DNA of 33,205 nt from a virus, in IMG/VR virus record IMGVR_UViG_3300047387_000077, positions 1 through 33,205 of that record. One strand, written 5' to 3'. Of this stretch, positions 23,201 to 29,732 are shown in pieces; position 1 is the first letter of the stretch, and every line of letters begins with the position of its first letter. The notes beneath the pieces are model-generated. The model was not told the DNA's origin. It saw only the letters and a program-made list of their open reading frames with translations, and searched no databases. Made by a program: the position numbers and the translations under genes.

Positions 23201-23276
23201 CTGAGAACCGTGTGGCATCGGGCTGCTGGCTAACCCCCTGAATAAGGTTTGGTAATGATGTATTAATTAAAGGCAT
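20241..23276 (-). CDS. Tail tubular protein B (T7 gp12-like)
   Basis: A 1011-aa nozzle protein. The N-terminus, MPLINTSLPNLIQGVSQQPD followed by ATRFSGQCDDQVNFMSSVVDGLTKR, is the hallmark of gp12-type proteins. So are NSVFFKNRLGFVCGSNVILSEAG and a C-terminal region with a strand-rich fold. It is longer than T7 gp12 (794 aa), with extra strand-rich sequence around residues 190-360 and 800-900. It forms the distal part of the stubby tail and is the last barrier before DNA release. The gene starts 2 bases after tail tube A, without a Shine-Dalgarno sequence. Confidence 0.95.
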   Translation of the reverse strand: MPLINTSLPNLIQGVSQQPDATRFSGQCDDQVNFMSSVVDGLTKRNGTRFVKKLFGTDAAISADSFIHFVNRSETERYVLIHDGTKFHAYNVLSGDEATINDATGGYTTAGTYLDVSASTTNARDTLRATTVADGTFLINRSSTVSVDQTTRSSSLDKEALIFVKQGDYEKEYSLEVNYSSKTPATAQLTLTYKRSGRFKYTLSSTSNVSVTGGGGSGYVNQDIYKVFSYPTTKSIGGVSYNIGLGSAGDTTVKVTADANGTISAASIEDIGRIINFQKPGSLAVSDVGATVSITVTLEESPGLGGVTQYDNTKHVTIYSENTGKSYHADTTRITEVLQRGHHTTLDPNYGGSSGHIPSGFGGFEDRFPGIGAGTNAEFTLTREGNLIVLKRKLDSSNNEQSDFTIKAKDGLGGGALGAVYKEVGAITDLPLFAKNGFRVKVRGDGELAADDYYVEFKTDDENQEIGPGSWVETVAPDILLNYKETSLPLFITNTGLNEFKLEHLKTALRSVGDEISNPFASFSDQTIQNSVFFKNRLGFVCGSNVILSEAGLGRVNDKGIFEYNFGRTTVTTLLDSDPIDVIVESDRVTDITAAAASQENLILFSKNGQFVLKGEDLLTPRTVSVKPITNFEYNNETDPVSVGSYIYYPFDLGNNTGIREFSLNKTTDVYESNEITEQVPRYIPKDITYFSGSLSENLLGILSKDEDQTLYMYRYFFSENKKVLSSWFKWDFGVNIKGFEFIDSTLYIVATNDTAGETYILNMPLNFDGEDEGLATHALNGSAVTTSLVTSSDDNVTHLDMRFPGMVYNNKITFPTFTGGATRPLRSSMSGFSLTPTPPPAPFTVPTSFTVYTDRGVFVPTTTDSSGRITLSTAGFVPAFTAVWVGFKFTSSYTFSEQIFKAQAGQARTPNASAKQFIKNLSLYHTQTSDYKIKVTPDKRAQYTNEFPESFTGTGSSLRTELKDGFFRAPVFTSSENVEIKLENDGTKPSNFQSAEFESFLHTRSSRYGA

Positions 23277-23278
23277 TA

Positions 23279-23869
23279 TTAGAGTAGATCGTAGTTGCGG
23301 TTAATACCAAGGCAAGACGCAACGTCGTAGTTATCAAAGATAGTTCTGTCGGCTCCTTGGCCGTCCATCTCCTCGAGGTTATAGCGTGCTTTAAGTTCAT
23401 CCCGTAGGATCTGTTGCTCAAGCTCCTGAGACCCGACAGTGCGTGCCTGAAAGACCCTTGAGGCTTTGAGTGTAATGTATCTCCGTGCTTGTTCGTGGAG
23501 ATCAGTGAAATCTAAAAGGAACATTAACCGAACGTCAATGTCTCCTGTGAAAGTAAATGTGTTGTCTTCACGGTTAAACAGCTTGCCTCCGCGTTGCACA
23601 ATGTCCTTAGAGTTATCCAAGGTATCTACGTGCATAATGTCAGCCGCAAGAACGATCTCATTGCTGCTGTTGGGGCTAAGCGTCTGCTTATTGACCGTAT
23701 TGAAGTGCCATCCCTCTGATTGAACCTCGCGACTGACTTCGTCTAACACGGTGATCGCGGTAACCGCAGAGATAGGCAGAGTGGAAGTAACAGTGATTTG
23801 AGTCACCGGGCTTTCCCCAATGTTACCCAGCATCGTATTGACGGCTTCGAGTTTTGTAGTGAGTGGCAT
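23279..23869 (-). CDS. Tail tubular protein A (T7 gp11-like)
   Basis: A 196-aa adaptor protein beginning MPLTTKLEAVNTMLGNIGES, the conserved N-terminus of gp11-type proteins. Its block LDEVSREVQSEGWHFNT is also diagnostic. It forms the ring joining portal to tail nozzle. I reject the longer frame from 23902, because its first 11 codons are the terminator hairpin and U-tract behind the capsid gene. The chosen ATG follows an A/T-rich leader with no Shine-Dalgarno sequence. Tail tube B follows after 2 bases. Confidence 0.93.
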   Translation of the reverse strand: MPLTTKLEAVNTMLGNIGESPVTQITVTSTLPISAVTAITVLDEVSREVQSEGWHFNTVNKQTLSPNSSNEIVLAADIMHVDTLDNSKDIVQRGGKLFNREDNTFTFTGDIDVRLMFLLDFTDLHEQARRYITLKASRVFQARTVGSQELEQQILRDELKARYNLEEMDGQGADRTIFDNYDVASCLGINRNYDLL

Positions 23870-23881
23870 AATTGTAAAAAT

Positions 23882-23920
23882 GAAAAAATACCCCGTCCCC
23901 AACTTAATGAGGACGAGGCA
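23882..23920 (-). terminator. Rho-independent terminator behind the capsid gene (T-phi-like)
   Basis: Minus-strand hairpin of 12 pairs (TGCCTCGTCCTC with GGGGACGGGGTA, including three G-T pairs), an 8-base loop and TTTTTT. It begins 18 bases after the capsid stop and lies before tail tube A, the same location as the T7 late terminator. It would allow high capsid output with read-through to the tail genes. Confidence 0.9.
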
Positions 23921-23938
23921 TGAATTTAGTAAGTGCTA

Positions 23939-25045
23939 TTAGCTAGCAGCAGATGCAGTAGTGTTAACCACAACAGCAGACTCAGGGCGAAGAACACCAA
24001 GGCCCATTGCATACTTAGCAACGAACAAGGTGGACTGGCGCTCAATGAGATACTCGGACTCAGTAGCGAGGTCGAGAAGCTTAACGCAACCAACAGCAGA
24101 TGAGTGCCCAGCAACGAAGCCAAGGTCGTTAACGGCGCTTCCTCCAGTAACAATACCAGAGAGGTCACCGTTGTAACCAGCGTCGTCATTAGCCACAGCA
24201 GTCCCCTCAAACGGAGAGTTCGCAACGTTTGCATCATCAGCGTTTTGGCCACTTACAGCAACCTGAACACCAGCAATGTGTGGACTCTTGAAGAGACGGA
24301 TTCCTGCAACTTCAAGGATACTACCTTTAGCAGCATCAGCAGAACCACTCGAGGTGTCCTTGTTGATTGCTACGTTGTCAGCAGTGAGCAGCTTGTAATA
24401 CTGGAACGGAGTCAAGATAGCGTAACGACCATCTGAGGGGACTTCCTTCTCGTCAAGTGAACGAGCACACTCAAAGAGTGCTTCAACAAGTCCTCCAGCA
24501 GTCAATGTGTCTGCACCAAGAAGCTGAGTTCCTATGTCTCCTCCAGTGACGTTAGCCGTGGTAGTGAGACCAGCAGCAAACATTGTCTTAAGGATCTGGA
24601 TGTCCAGACGCTTAGCAAGTGCCTTTCCGAGCTCCTTACCGTAGATGCTACGGAGGTCGTAGTGGTTCTTAACTTCGTCAATTCTTGGAATAAGAGTTGA
24701 AGCGACGAGCATGTCGTCAATGTTAATCACCTTCTCGTTGTGAGCAATCTGTGACAAGTAGTCCTTGTTTGATGCAGACGTTGTGTTTAACAAGTCATCA
24801 CCAGGAACATGATACTTGGCTTCTGCCTTGCCTGTTACTGGGAACTGTGCGCTCTTTCCACTGGAAATCGTGCGAGTCATGATGAGGTCTTTAGCAACAT
24901 TTGATTCATCAAACGCTGTAAGAATCTCACCGCTAAATACCTTAAGGAACAGAGCGTTGTCTACTGACGGAGAGCCAGCAGGCGCAGTTCGTGCCCCTGT
25001 GCCATTCACTTTACCCGGAATGGATGGGAAGTTATCTAGTGCCAT
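23939..25045 (-). CDS. Major capsid protein (T7 gp10A-like)
   Basis: A 368-aa major capsid protein. The block AFDESNVAKDLIMTRTISSG followed by SAQFPVTGKAEAKYHVPGDDL is typical of T7-like capsid proteins, as are INIDDMLVASTLIPRIDEVKNHYDLRS and RYAILTPFQYYKLL. It builds the icosahedral head around the scaffold. It has its own 136-base untranslated leader with paired short repeats and ends 18 bases before a strong terminator, the same arrangement as T7 gene 10 with T-phi. The leader next to ATG (AACAAAACAAACTATAACC) has no Shine-Dalgarno sequence, although this should be the most highly translated gene. No obvious 10B-type frameshift extension is seen; the terminator follows directly. Confidence 0.96.
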   Translation of the reverse strand: MALDNFPSIPGKVNGTGARTAPAGSPSVDNALFLKVFSGEILTAFDESNVAKDLIMTRTISSGKSAQFPVTGKAEAKYHVPGDDLLNTTSASNKDYLSQIAHNEKVINIDDMLVASTLIPRIDEVKNHYDLRSIYGKELGKALAKRLDIQILKTMFAAGLTTTANVTGGDIGTQLLGADTLTAGGLVEALFECARSLDEKEVPSDGRYAILTPFQYYKLLTADNVAINKDTSSGSADAAKGSILEVAGIRLFKSPHIAGVQVAVSGQNADDANVANSPFEGTAVANDDAGYNGDLSGIVTGGSAVNDLGFVAGHSSAVGCVKLLDLATESEYLIERQSTLFVAKYAMGLGVLRPESAVVVNTTASAAS

Positions 25046-25181
25046 AATAAGTTTTGGTTATAGTTTGTTTTGTTTATTTTGTCCGTAGTCGTTAGTCACC
25101 AACGAAACGATCAGTTGTCTGACGCATCAGGCTGAAGGTTTATTGGTTGATGTCCTTGGGTTTATTGGACGCAATGAAAGT
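25046..25181 (-). promoter_or_regulatory. Capsid leader with 22-bp-spaced direct repeats and a weak T7-class promoter candidate
   Basis: A 136-base non-coding leader before the capsid gene. The minus-strand decamer CCAATAAACC occurs twice, at 25159-25168 and 25137-25146, exactly 22 bp apart (two helical turns). About 35 bases further, at 25079-25102, the minus strand reads ACGACTACGGACAAAA. It shares the TAxGGAxA core with the two better phage-promoter candidates (8124-8146 and 7619-7642). A strong late promoter is expected here by analogy with T7 phi10. The repeats are seen directly; the promoter call is weak. Confidence 0.35.
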
Positions 25182-25451
25182 TTAATTTAATACGCAGAGT
25201 TGCTGAATGCACCCACGTATGATTGTGTAAGTCGTTCGGTTATCCTCCTCAGTGTCGTCTTCACTGTAGGAGGGGTGCCAACACGTTACATTAAGGAAAG
25301 TTTTATCTATATGCTCTACGATGCCATACACGGTGCATACTAGGGGTTTCCCTAAGTCTTGTGCATGGTCAAGAAACACAATCCTTACGATGTCTTCGAG
25401 CTCTACTTCTTGAACTAAAAGAGGCTGCTCGCTTTCAATTATAGAGGACAT
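25182..25451 (-). CDS. 89-aa late protein between endolysin and capsid, unknown function
   Basis: An unrecognised small protein, MSSIIESEQPLLVQEVELED at the start, strand-rich in the middle (GKPLVCTVYGIVEH, then FLNVTCWHPSYSE) and ending CIQQLCVLN. It is acidic, with no signal peptide or membrane segment. It overlaps the end of the endolysin gene by 17 bases, so it is co-translated with the lysis cassette. Its length and beta-rich look would fit a small OB- or SH3-like domain, but no function can be assigned. Confidence 0.75.
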   Translation of the reverse strand: MSSIIESEQPLLVQEVELEDIVRIVFLDHAQDLGKPLVCTVYGIVEHIDKTFLNVTCWHPSYSEDDTEEDNRTTYTIIRGCIQQLCVLN

Positions 25452-26046
25452 GATTATAGTAGTTGTTGAATCCGTTAGCCAAAGCAGCGCCTAAGCTATC
25501 GTGATTAAGTTTAAATTGATCCCAGTCGTCCATGTTGGACCCGAAGAACGGCTCAGCGATCACTGAGGGGCATGGAGTAACCCGGAGAAACTTTGAGCCT
25601 CGCTCTTGCTTTGTCCGTGGCTTAACGCCTCTGTCCCTGGTTTTAAATTCATTTACAACAACCTCCTGTAGACACTCAGCAATCTTCTTGCCCTTGCTGG
25701 ACTTGTGCCAGTAGAGCATCTCGCTGCCGTGTGCTGACGCGCTTGCTGAGTTAAAGTGGAGCTCTATGGCCGCCTTGACTTTCTTGGTCTTTAAGAACGT
25801 CCCTAGCCACTCCATGGCATCAAAGTAGTTCTCTCCTTGATACTCACAGACAATCATACTGGGAACATCAAGGTGCTCCTTCATTGCCTTAGCCACCCGT
25901 AGGTTGTAGTCCCACTCAGTGGTAGTGTTGTCGCACGAGGAAGCCCCCATGTCTACCGCACGGCTATGCCCTACGCAGATCGCTAAGATCGGCTCAGCGT
26001 CCTCTTGGGGGACCTCTGGGCCACTGAACCATGCACTACAACTCAT
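25435..26046 (-). CDS. Endolysin, N-acetylmuramoyl-L-alanine amidase (Amidase_3)
   Basis: A 203-aa amidase that would cut the bond between MurNAc and the peptide stem. The Amidase_3 zinc site is visible: His27 in CVGHSRAVDMGAS, Glu44 in TTTEWDYN, His97 in AAIELHFNSA, and catalytic Glu165 in VIAEPFFGSN. T7 lysozyme is instead a small Amidase_2-type enzyme encoded among the early/middle genes that also inhibits RNA polymerase. This one is from another family and is encoded in the late head-gene block. The first 20 residues (SCSAWFSGPEVPQEDAEP) are not a clear signal peptide, so release through a holin is expected. It overlaps the lipoprotein gene by 11 bases. Confidence 0.93.
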   Translation of the reverse strand: MSCSAWFSGPEVPQEDAEPILAICVGHSRAVDMGASSCDNTTTEWDYNLRVAKAMKEHLDVPSMIVCEYQGENYFDAMEWLGTFLKTKKVKAAIELHFNSASASAHGSEMLYWHKSSKGKKIAECLQEVVVNEFKTRDRGVKPRTKQERGSKFLRVTPCPSVIAEPFFGSNMDDWDQFKLNHDSLGAALANGFNNYYNHVLYN

Positions 26047-26233
26047 TCTCTAAGTAGTTAATGTAGTGAAGAAGTGCAGAGATGGTCTGTTTCTCGTCCT
26101 TGTCAAAGTCATGGGCATCAAGCCTCTGGATCATTTCGGGAATCCGGCTTGGCTTGAGTGTCGTGCACCCACTTGTTGATAAGGATGCGATGACGATTGT
26201 GCCTGCGATTAGCAAGCTCTTTAGTGTATTCAT
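26036..26233 (-). CDS. Small lipoprotein, likely outer-membrane spanin (o-spanin)
   Basis: A 65-aa protein with a lipoprotein signal: MNTLKSLLIAGTIVIASLST and then SGC, giving a TSGC lipobox with Cys23 as the likely lipidated residue. The mature part is about 43 residues, with a predicted helix (FDKDEKQTISALLHYINYL). Size, signal and place, between a membrane protein and the endolysin, fit an o-spanin, which would imply a Gram-negative host. Its 5' half overlaps another frame that resembles an i-spanin (26118-26303), the classic nested Rz/Rz1 arrangement. It starts 10 bases after a terminator-like hairpin. An immunity-type lipoprotein is an alternative. Confidence 0.78.
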   Translation of the reverse strand: MNTLKSLLIAGTIVIASLSTSGCTTLKPSRIPEMIQRLDAHDFDKDEKQTISALLHYINYLENEL

Positions 26234-26303
26234 CTCTTATAGAAAGAAAAAGCCTCCCCAGTGACGGGAAGGCTATAAGTAACTTAACGATCGACCCGAT
26301 CAT
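26118..26303 (-). CDS. Putative inner-membrane spanin-like protein (i-spanin)
   Basis: A 61-aa frame whose ATG shares bases with the stop of the holin-like gene (ATGA). It has an N-terminal hydrophobic segment (IGSIVKLLIAFPSLGRLFLS, residues 2-21), then a highly charged tail (RDEYTKELANRRHNRHR, later AKPDSRNDPEA). This type II membrane topology fits an i-spanin, although 61 aa is short. Its second half overlaps the lipoprotein gene in another frame. Against it: a perfect-looking terminator (26243-26274) lies inside its coding sequence. It may be real with partial termination, or a chance frame. Confidence 0.5.
   Translation of the reverse strand: MIGSIVKLLIAFPSLGRLFLSIRDEYTKELANRRHNRHRILINKWVHDTQAKPDSRNDPEA
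26243..26274 (-). terminator. Rho-independent terminator inside the lysis cassette
   Basis: Minus-strand stem AGCCTTCCC paired with GGGGAGGCT (9 pairs, one G-T), a 6-base loop GTCACT, then TTTTTCTTTC. It lies between the holin-like stop and the lipoprotein start, and within the overlapping i-spanin-like frame. If active, it separates the portal-scaffold-holin transcript from spanin, endolysin and capsid, and would require a promoter further down or partial read-through. Confidence 0.75.
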
Positions 26304-26485
26304 TTGTCTTTGGCTTTCCCTACGTTAAGAGCAAGCCAGTCAACGACCTTGTAGAGCTTAGCAGCCCAACTATCATCGGTAGGCGTCGGGGTCAGCGCTG
26401 CGATGGCTGAGGCCGCTGCAACGATAGCAGTAAGGGTACTAATGAGGGTGTCTTTGTTGTCAATGATGTAGTTAATAATGTTCAT
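26300..26485 (-). CDS. Holin-like small membrane protein
   Basis: A 61-aa protein with one hydrophobic Ala-rich segment (TLISTLTAIVAAASAIAALT, residues 13-32), a Pro/Thr turn (TPTPTDD), then an amphipathic helix (WAAKLYKVVDWLALNVGKAK). This form is common among small phage proteins encoded next to lysis genes. It is placed 3 bases after the scaffold gene and directly before the spanin-like genes and endolysin, so a holin or pinholin role is the best guess. There is no Shine-Dalgarno sequence. The other holin candidate is at 10304-10453. Confidence 0.7.
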   Translation of the reverse strand: MNIINYIIDNKDTLISTLTAIVAAASAIAALTPTPTDDSWAAKLYKVVDWLALNVGKAKDK

Positions 26486-26488
26486 AAT

Positions 26489-27271
26489 CTAAAGGACGTC
26501 AGAGATTGCAAGGCGTCGTTGGACCTCGTTACGATACGCGGGGTCACTGTTATACCTGGGGTCACGCATAGCCATGCTGACTTGCTTGGACGAACCAAAC
26601 GGAGCCACTGCATTGCCCGAGGTGTTCCCTTGGACGAGCGTAGGGGTTGCCCCACTGGCCGATTGATACTGAGCGTAGAGACCTTGGACTGCTACTTTAG
26701 CTTGGTCGATGGTTCCTTTCTCAACGATCTGGTTGAACGCATCTACCGAGGACTCATCGAGGGACTCATTGGCCCACTCAGTCATCGCTGCGTAGTTCTC
26801 TTGGCCTCCTGCAACCTCAAAGACGGCAGCGGTCTGACTCTCAGCGATTGCTTGTTGTCCAGCTATATACGACTCAACGAGCTCACGAGGAAGCCCTGAG
26901 CCCTCCAGTGACTTGAAGGTATCGTCACTGAGTGTCCCTGATTCCATGAACTCCTCAGTGGCTTGGTTAATTGATTGAAATGCCTCAGACGGCTCAGCGG
27001 TCTCGGTTGGTTCCTCAGTGGGATTGCCAAGCTTCGACTCTAGTTCACCATAGGCTTTCGCCATGTCTTCTGGGCTTGAAAACTTCTCAGGGAGCCACTC
27101 AGGGCGGTCCTGTGCTTGTTCCTCGGGCTCAGGCGCTAAGCCATCCCCGAGTTCTTGTTGTAGTGCCTCCTGCTTGTCATCCCAAGCTTGGGCCATTGCT
27201 TCTGTAGTATCAGTTGCTTCTTGTTCTTGCACTGACGGACTTACCATCGTGCTGGTTTGTAGTTCGGCCAT
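26489..27271 (-). CDS. Capsid assembly scaffolding protein (T7 gp9-like)
   Basis: A 260-aa, very acidic, Gln/Glu/Pro-rich protein in the N-terminal half (LGDGLAPEPEEQAQDRPEWL), with a helical C-terminal half ending in a basic stretch (MRDPRYNSDPAYRNEVQRRL). The C-terminal DPRY..DPAYRNEV motif is typical of T7-like scaffolding proteins, where the basic helix binds the capsid shell. It shapes the prohead and leaves before packaging. It starts 7 bases after the portal stop. Confidence 0.92.
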   Translation of the reverse strand: MAELQTSTMVSPSVQEQEATDTTEAMAQAWDDKQEALQQELGDGLAPEPEEQAQDRPEWLPEKFSSPEDMAKAYGELESKLGNPTEEPTETAEPSEAFQSINQATEEFMESGTLSDDTFKSLEGSGLPRELVESYIAGQQAIAESQTAAVFEVAGGQENYAAMTEWANESLDESSVDAFNQIVEKGTIDQAKVAVQGLYAQYQSASGATPTLVQGNTSGNAVAPFGSSKQVSMAMRDPRYNSDPAYRNEVQRRLAISDVL

Positions 27272-27278
27272 TTATTTA

Positions 27279-28826
27279 TTATTCGGGTTCAGGTGCCCCT
27301 TGTTGCCGTTGTTGTTCAATAGATTGGTCAGAAAGGGCCTTAATGCCCTGAGGTGCTACTTGCTGCAACATAGCCATCTGTTGGGCTTGTTGTTGTTCAG
27401 CTTGCATCTCTTCCTGGCTCTTAACGAGTCCAGCGGTCTTGATGCCTAACGAGGTTGCTCGCCTCTGGAAATATTCTCCAACATTCACAAACTCAGCAAC
27501 AGCTTGTGGACCTACCACTTGCGCTGCGCCTGCAAGGAACAAGTCAAGTTTCTGGAGGTCGTTCCCTCGGCCTAGCGCCTCGACCCCTGTGATAATCACT
27601 GGGCTCACTACGTCCTTAGGGAGGGCAGGAAGCTTCTTCTTGCGCTTCATGACATCCATGAGCCTGTTGACAAAGGGCATCTGCATCTCAGTTGACAACA
27701 ACGAATACAACCCTCCAAGGGCCGACTCGAGCTCCTGTGAAAGCATACGTATCTCCTCGGCAGTCACTCGCTCAGCATTACGCACAACACCCGAGGTAAG
27801 CAAGAAGGCCGAACCGAGTCGGTCAGAGATCACTTGGATCGACGCTTGGGCGGTCCTGAAGTCGTTCACCTTGTTTAGTTGTAGTGTTGTTACATCAGCA
27901 GCGTTGCCTTGGACGATAGCACCACTAGGGCTCTCAGCTAACGTCCGGGCCCGTGTAGTGCCATTAGGATTCACCAGGAACATCACCTTGGCCGCTGCCG
28001 CTGATCCCTCAACGATGGCCCGAGTGAGTCCCTCAAGTGACTGTAGGTCACCTAAGTATTCTTCGACATAACCACGACCATAACTCTCTCCGTCAATCCG
28101 GGAGAACCTCAATGGAATGAATGGATTCTTGTCAGCCTTCACTGTGCCCCCTGAGCTTGGCAAGGCGACTCCGTTGACATCTTGGTAAATCACAAAGTTA
28201 TCCCCTTCCCGACAAGCAGCCGTGTAGAGGTGAATCTCGTCAGTGGGCTGTCCTCCAGAGCTCGCTAAGGCCTCCTTGACCTCATCGTCCACAGCCTCGT
28301 AGCTAAGGTTCTCTTTGGTGGCTATGTGAAGCACGTTGCCCATCGGGTCCCGGTCAACCACAAAGCGGTCCAAGTGAAACACTCGGATGCCTCCTTCGTC
28401 AGGTAAATACAACAACACATTACCAGTCACGATAAGATGCTTAAGGGCCGCATGGATAGCAGTCCGGTAAGCCTCACGGCTAATCTCACTCATGACCGAC
28501 TCCTCGACTTGTTGTAGACTGGTTTCAATCTCGGAAATAAGCTCTTCAGGTGCCCCTTCGTTAGCCAGGGCATATTTGTCGATGTTCAATCGAAAGAACG
28601 GGGCGTTAGGCGGAAGGAGTGCTAACAGTAATTTAGAGGCGAGGTTATTTACTCCGCGAGCCCCAACGCCCTGAAAAGGTGTTTCAAGCCTGCTGTGTGC
28701 ACCGTGCCCCTCTTCGGGCATGACATACGGAAGGGTAAGCTTAGAGCACGACCTGGCGCGGTCTAAGTATTGGTAGCGCTTCCCTTCAAGGGTGTCGTAT
28801 ACGGATTTAGCAGTTTTGAAATTCAT
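27279..28826 (-). CDS. Portal / head-tail connector protein (T7 gp8-like)
   Basis: A 515-aa portal of T7 type. Diagnostic features include LTLPYVMPEEG near the N-terminus, ARGVNNLASKLLLALLPPNAPFFRL, a GYVEEYLGDLQSLEGLTRA block, and SGVVRNAERVTAEEIRMLSQELE. The C-terminus is Gln-rich (MQAEQQQAQQMAMLQQ). Twelve copies form the ring through which DNA enters and leaves. The start overlaps the upstream 111-aa gene by 4 bases (ATGA) and is preceded by GAGGA at a good distance, one of the few plausible Shine-Dalgarno sequences here. Confidence 0.97.
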   Translation of the reverse strand: MNFKTAKSVYDTLEGKRYQYLDRARSCSKLTLPYVMPEEGHGAHSRLETPFQGVGARGVNNLASKLLLALLPPNAPFFRLNIDKYALANEGAPEELISEIETSLQQVEESVMSEISREAYRTAIHAALKHLIVTGNVLLYLPDEGGIRVFHLDRFVVDRDPMGNVLHIATKENLSYEAVDDEVKEALASSGGQPTDEIHLYTAACREGDNFVIYQDVNGVALPSSGGTVKADKNPFIPLRFSRIDGESYGRGYVEEYLGDLQSLEGLTRAIVEGSAAAAKVMFLVNPNGTTRARTLAESPSGAIVQGNAADVTTLQLNKVNDFRTAQASIQVISDRLGSAFLLTSGVVRNAERVTAEEIRMLSQELESALGGLYSLLSTEMQMPFVNRLMDVMKRKKKLPALPKDVVSPVIITGVEALGRGNDLQKLDLFLAGAAQVVGPQAVAEFVNVGEYFQRRATSLGIKTAGLVKSQEEMQAEQQQAQQMAMLQQVAPQGIKALSDQSIEQQRQQGAPEPE

Positions 28827-29158
28827 GATAAGTCCTCAGTAGGTTGAGGTTTGATTGATAAAAATTCTAGTTGGGTAAGCTCTTGGACTCCATCAGTCCC
28901 CTCAAGCATCAGGTCGTCGTTAGCAGTGAATCGCCAGCAGTCGATGGCTATGAGTTTACCACTAGCATCAGTGGCTTCGGAAAGGTTTTCTACAGGTGGA
29001 AGTCCAGTGAGCGTAGTGCCTTGTTTGTTAGGATACCCACGGTCAGCGTCAACAGCAGCCACGAGTCCTGTGTAGACATCGGGTTGAACAACGTAATATC
29101 GAAACCCAGTGTCAGCGCGGGACTGTTCGATTTCTGTAAGTGGTTCTTGGTCTTCCAT
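28823..29158 (-). CDS. 111-aa protein between adhesin and portal, unknown function
   Basis: An acidic soluble protein with FRYYVVQPDVYTGLVAAVDA near the N-terminus and LIAIDCWRFTANDDLMLEG near the C-terminus. No enzyme motif or membrane segment is seen. It overlaps both neighbours (1 base with the 113-aa gene, 4 with the portal). Three such small acidic genes in a row directly after a tail adhesin suggest chaperones or assembly factors for the adhesin, or small virion decorations. This is inference from position. Confidence 0.75.
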   Translation of the reverse strand: MEDQEPLTEIEQSRADTGFRYYVVQPDVYTGLVAAVDADRGYPNKQGTTLTGLPPVENLSEATDASGKLIAIDCWRFTANDDLMLEGTDGVQELTQLEFLSIKPQPTEDLS

Positions 29159-29499
29159 TAGTCTATCGGTTCAATTTCAGCGGGAAGTTCAAGTTCATCC
29201 AGTGCCTCAAGGTCTTCCTCAATAGGCGGCTCCCACTGTAGTCGTTGTAGGTAGGTCTCAAGGTCGATTTCCTCAATGCCCTCCAAGGTAAAGTCGTCGG
29301 TCTCAAGGATACCAGAACGCTTAACACAATACAACCTGTCGCTGTTAGTCTCTGGGTCTAAGAAAGTCTTATCCCACAGTGCCAGCCAGCGTTCGCTTTG
29401 TTCGTCAGGCAAACCTCGGGCTTCGTTACCGGATGCTGTGAGTGTCTCGTAGGATGCCTCGTTGCTGAACCTAAAGAATCTATGAGTTTCGTTTGTCAT
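29158..29499 (-). CDS. 113-aa acidic protein between adhesin and portal, unknown function
   Basis: A soluble protein that begins MTNETHRFFRFSNEASYETL and includes ERWLALWDKTFLDPETN. It has a very acidic C-terminus (EEDLEALDELELPAEIEPID). The phrase LETDDFTLEGIEEI is similar in style to LTANDDLMLEG-type text in the next gene, so the two may be distantly related. Possible tail-fibre chaperone or assembly protein. It starts 4 bases after the 75-aa gene and its stop overlaps the next start by 1 base. Confidence 0.75.
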   Translation of the reverse strand: MTNETHRFFRFSNEASYETLTASGNEARGLPDEQSERWLALWDKTFLDPETNSDRLYCVKRSGILETDDFTLEGIEEIDLETYLQRLQWEPPIEEDLEALDELELPAEIEPID

Positions 29500-29503
29500 T
29501 GTT

Positions 29504-29731
29504 TTAAATATTAGGGTCAGTCCATTCGGAAGTCGCCATTAAGCTTAAGGTTTCTTGGTGACCTAGCTGCGGTTCTCCTTCTAAACAAGACGGGGTGTCG
29601 CCTTCAAATTTGACGAGTGCTTGAGTGCCGTCAACAGAACGCCTGAGTGTATCAGTTGAGTCTTGTAATACAGCATCGAAATCAATGTCGTCGATTTCTG
29701 AGGCATTAATAATGACGTAAGTTCGTTCCAT
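29504..29731 (-). CDS. 75-aa protein directly after the adhesin, unknown function
   Basis: A small acidic protein, MERTYVIINASEIDDIDFDA at the start, then a region TLRRSVDGTQALVKFEGDTP and an ending TSEWTDPNI. It begins 1 base after the adhesin stop and probably is translated by reinitiation. This style of small protein occurs next to tail fibres in marine T7-like phages to my recollection, which would fit a fibre-associated role. I cannot confirm that without a search. Confidence 0.75.
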   Translation of the reverse strand: MERTYVIINASEIDDIDFDAVLQDSTDTLRRSVDGTQALVKFEGDTPSCLEGEPQLGHQETLSLMATSEWTDPNI

Positions 29732-29732
29732 C

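Noticed and set aside
23870-23902. Upstream start for tail tube A at 23902
   Set aside because: These codons are the U-tract and half-stem of the capsid terminator; the ATG at 23869 gives the conserved N-terminus.
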